From positions 1-64,000 of the forward strand of contig NZ_JAAIIH010000004.1 of the NCBI RefSeq assembly GCF_012932365.1: DNA of 64,000 nucleotides, in the 5' to 3' direction. The notes beneath the pieces are model-generated. The model was not told where the DNA came from. It saw only the letters and a list, made by a program, of their open reading frames with translations, and searched no databases. Numbering within the stretch: the stretch's first letter is position 1; each line of letters begins with the position of its first letter. This document shows positions 61,999 through 64,000 of this stretch, piece by piece. This DNA comes from Bifidobacterium moraviense (GTDB taxonomy: Bacteria > Actinomycetota > Actinomycetes > Actinomycetales > Bifidobacteriaceae). The position numbers and the translations under genes were made by a program.

Positions 61999-63357
61999 CT
62001 ACTTGCTGAGCACGCCGCTGTCCGCGATCTTCTGCTCGGCGTCGGCCAGGGCCTGATCCACGGTGGCGGTCTCGGTCATGATCGAGGAGTGCGCGTCGCC
62101 GAGCAGCGAGGTGACCTTGGAGACCGCGGTGCCGGTGATGACGGGCGTGGACTGCTTGGTGTCGTAGTCGGAGAACGCGGCCTTGCTCAGATCGTCGTTC
62201 GGGATGCCCTCCACGGAGAAGAACGCCTCGGTGACCTTGTCGGAGATGTAGGCCGGGTTCACGCCGTTCTTGGCGAGCGCCACGGCGCCCTCCTCGCCGA
62301 CGGCGAACTTGGCGAACTCGCGGGCCGCGGCGGCCTTCTGGCCGGTGGCGAAGGCGGAGACCGCCAGACCGGTGGCGCCGGCCACGGTGACGGGCTTGTC
62401 CGTCTGCGTGTTGGTGGACTTGTCCGGGTTCTGCGGCACCGGAGCCATGCCCCAGTTGAACTTCTGGGAGTCACCGGACTTCTGCTGGCTCAGCAGCGTG
62501 GCCGGGTACCAGGAGCCGGTGGGGAACATGGCCACCTTCTGGGTGCCGAACTGGCCCTGATAGGTCACCTTGGTGGAGGTGATGGTGTTGTAGCTCAGGG
62601 TCAGGCCCTCGTCCTGCAGCTTGAGCGCGCGCTCGTAGTAGGGCTTGAAGAAGTCGTACTTGCCGGAGAGCTTGGCGGCCTTCGGGTCCTTCTGCGTCTG
62701 GTTGAGGGCGAAGTCCTGCACGAACGCCTGCTTGTTCCACGTGAAGGTGGGGTACACGTCGTCGCCGTAGCCGGCGGCGGGCAGCTTCTGCTTGAGCTCC
62801 TCGGCGGTCCTGATGTAGTCGTCCCAAGTCCAGGTGCCGTCCGGGGTGGCCACGCCGGCCTTCTCGAACATGTCCTTGTTGTAGTAGAGCACCCACAGGT
62901 CACGGCGGTACGGCAGGCCGTAGTACTTGCCGTCGATCTCGTGCGTGGAGACGTCCAGGTGGGAGGAGTCGAAGGACTTGGCGATGTCGGTCAGGTCCGC
63001 GAGTCCCTTGGCGTCCTTGGCGTAGGTGTAGTAGCTGGTCATCGACTTGAGCGGGAAGACCTCGGGGACCTTCTGGGAGGCCAGATCGGCGGTCATCTGC
63101 TTGTCGTAGGAGTCGGAGCTGTATTCCTTGATGTTCACCTTGACGTTCGGATACTTGGCCATGAACGCGTCGGCGAGGGTCTGGAACTCGATCGAGGAAC
63201 TCAGCGACCAGCCGGCGAAGCTGATCTCGGTCTTCGCGTTCGGGTCGAACGCCTCGGTCTTGCCTCCCGCACCGGCTCCGTTGGAGCCGCAGGCGCCGAG
63301 CATCATCGTTCCGGCGGCAAGGATGGCTACGGCCCCGGTGAGCTTCGTGGATTTCAT
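61999..63357 (-). CDS. Extracellular solute-binding lipoprotein of the ABC sugar importer
   Basis: A 452-aa family 1 solute-binding protein. The lipobox GAC has C23 after a 22-residue signal. The mature protein reads ISFAGWSLSSSIEFQTLADA, then MAKYPNVKVNIKEY and GLPYRRDLWVLYYNKDMFEK, typical of maltose/oligosaccharide-type binders. Sugar specificity cannot be assigned. GAGAAGGAGAGAATC precedes the ATG. It heads the operon and is expressed from a promoter with LacI-type operators. Confidence 0.93.
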   Translation of the reverse strand: MKSTKLTGAVAILAAGTMMLGACGSNGAGAGGKTEAFDPNAKTEISFAGWSLSSSIEFQTLADAFMAKYPNVKVNIKEYSSDSYDKQMTADLASQKVPEVFPLKSMTSYYTYAKDAKGLADLTDIAKSFDSSHLDVSTHEIDGKYYGLPYRRDLWVLYYNKDMFEKAGVATPDGTWTWDDYIRTAEELKQKLPAAGYGDDVYPTFTWNKQAFVQDFALNQTQKDPKAAKLSGKYDFFKPYYERALKLQDEGLTLSYNTITSTKVTYQGQFGTQKVAMFPTGSWYPATLLSQQKSGDSQKFNWGMAPVPQNPDKSTNTQTDKPVTVAGATGLAVSAFATGQKAAAAREFAKFAVGEEGAVALAKNGVNPAYISDKVTEAFFSVEGIPNDDLSKAAFSDYDTKQSTPVITGTAVSKVTSLLGDAHSSIMTETATVDQALADAEQKIADSGVLSK

Positions 63358-63471
63358 GATTCTCTCCTTCTCGGCGTCAGCGCCGATCGTTGACGAACCC
63401 GTCACATGCCACTGCGCATGTAATCGTTGGCTCTCAAGCTCTGTGCAGTTCTCTTCCGAACTGTTGCAATG

Positions 63472-63501
63472 ATTGTATTACAACGTCGGAAGTTTTGTCA
63501 A
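63472..63501 (-). promoter_or_regulatory. Promoter of the ABC sugar operon
   Basis: On the minus strand TTGACA (63496-63501) and TACAAT (63472-63477) are 18 bp apart, giving a leader of about 110 nt. The spacer contains ACGTTGTA, a half-match to the operator at 63580. Confidence 0.8.
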
Positions 63502-63579
63502 CCACAAACTTCCCTTTGTTGCGGCACTGCTTGTTTTTCTTGCATTGGAATCCTTGGAAAACCAACGACTCCGACCCTT

Positions 63580-63591
63580 TACAACGTTGTA
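63580..63591. promoter_or_regulatory. LacI-type operator
   Basis: TACAACGTTGTA is a perfect 12-bp palindrome with the central AACGTT of LacI-family sites, about 80 bp upstream of the -35. With the half-site in the promoter spacer it could allow repression by looping. No LacI gene is in the window. Confidence 0.65.
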
Positions 63592-63732
63592 CGCTACATC
63601 GTTTTCATAGGACACGCGGGGCGGTTGCCCTATGTTTCCAATCAGTCCAGCCTCCGATCGACCCGGCTCCCGATCGACCCCGCCCCGATCGGTCGCCGCC
63701 CGTCCGCCGCCCGGTCTTCGGCACGGAACGAC

Positions 63733-63776
63733 ATGACGTCGGCCGCCCCGCTCGTTCACGGGACGGCCGACGTCAT
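63733..63776. terminator. Perfect 12-bp stem-loop after the partial gene
   Basis: Arms ATGACGTCGGCC and GGCCGACGTCAT with a 20-nt loop lie about 20 bp after the stop of the minus-strand gene that enters from the right. No T-run is present. Confidence 0.6.
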
Positions 63777-63796
63777 GCATGGGCCTCAGGCGGCGC

Positions 63797-64000
63797 TCAG
63801 CGCACGGTCGCACGCGCCAGCGAGGACGGCGAGGGGACGGCGGAGATCTCCATCGCGGCCGGCGTGAACGCGTCGCCGCCGTCCAGCGCGCCGGTGTCCA
63901 CGCGCAGCACATGCACGCGCTCGTCGTACTGCACGGTCACGTCCTCGATCCAACTCACCAGCGCCGCAACCTCCATCACCACGTCGCCGCGCGGCGACAG
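63797..64000 (-). CDS. 3' end of an unidentified gene (cut by the window edge)
   Basis: The last 67 codons of a gene whose start lies beyond base 64000. The reading frame is open to the edge and ends in TGA at 63797. The visible tail contains MEVAALVSWIEDVTVQYDER, then VHVLRVDTGALDGGDAFTPA. I cannot assign a family from this piece; its place upstream of a sugar transporter suggests a carbohydrate-active enzyme, but this is only context. Confidence 0.5.
   Translation of the reverse strand: MSPRGDVVMEVAALVSWIEDVTVQYDERVHVLRVDTGALDGGDAFTPAAMEISAVPSPSSLARATVR

Overview
The window is chromosomal DNA from a high-GC actinobacterium and almost certainly a Bifidobacterium. Supporting features are a bL17 with an Ala/Glu-rich tail, a 30S bS22-type mini-protein, the order nusA-infB-rbfA-truB-ribF, the block infA-rpmJ-rpsM-rpsK-rpoA-rplQ-truA, a glcP-type glucose symporter divergent from a PTS/LicT/HPr/EI cluster, and very GC-rich third codon positions. 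The species cannot be fixed from sequence alone. No rRNA, insertion sequence, prophage or CRISPR array was seen.

Layout. 0-6 kb: tRNA-Asp, gpmA, a menA-like prenyltransferase, two uncharacterised small or membrane proteins, lysS. 6-14 kb: tRNA-Pro, a membrane protein, an MFS exporter, a TPR-nucleotidyltransferase (DUF4037) with a DUF4125 partner, and a membrane-bound alpha/beta hydrolase, with intergenic regions full of a palindromic dispersed repeat. 14-21 kb: a minus-strand cluster of kinase, APC permease, class III PLP phospho-lyase, GntR/UTRA regulator and HAD protein. It looks like a pathway that phosphorylates an amino alcohol (ethanolamine or hydroxylysine) and then removes phosphate and ammonia. 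21-25 kb: azlC-azlD-phzF-racemase-like operon with a divergent LysR. 25-28 kb: tRNA-Ser(UGA), serS, a diacylglycerol-kinase-family protein. 28-35 kb: ptsI, ptsH, licT and an EIIBCA permease, divergent from glcP. Both leaders carry a terminator hairpin, and the glcP leader has a good LicT/BglG-type antiterminator site. 35-42 kb: pgm, RNase HI, rpiA, bS22, radA. 42-50 kb: ribF, truB, rbfA, infB, nusA. 50-56 kb: a lipoprotein, tRNA-Ser(CGA), a 44-codon orphan ORF, and a transglutaminase plus circularly permuted ATP-grasp/alpha-E pair. 56-59.5 kb: truA and the ribosomal/rpoA block. 60-64 kb: an ABC sugar importer (two permeases and a lipoprotein binding protein) behind a LacI-type operator, then the 3' end of an unidentified gene.

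Most unusual is non-coding structure. Two unlinked intergenic arrays (about 21.1-21.3 kb and 51.7-51.9 kb) each hold exactly four copies of the palindrome CGCAACGTTGCG at an exact 62-bp period, although most of the DNA between palindromes differs between the loci. There are also a 42-bp minisatellite with inverted copies inside the infB-rbfA operon, a 113/112-bp tandem repeat upstream of the phospho-lyase gene, and a GTCATCCTGAGC palindromic repeat family that supplies the radA stop codon. About ten genes have a -10-like hexamer 6-8 nt before the start codon, which suggests leaderless transcripts.
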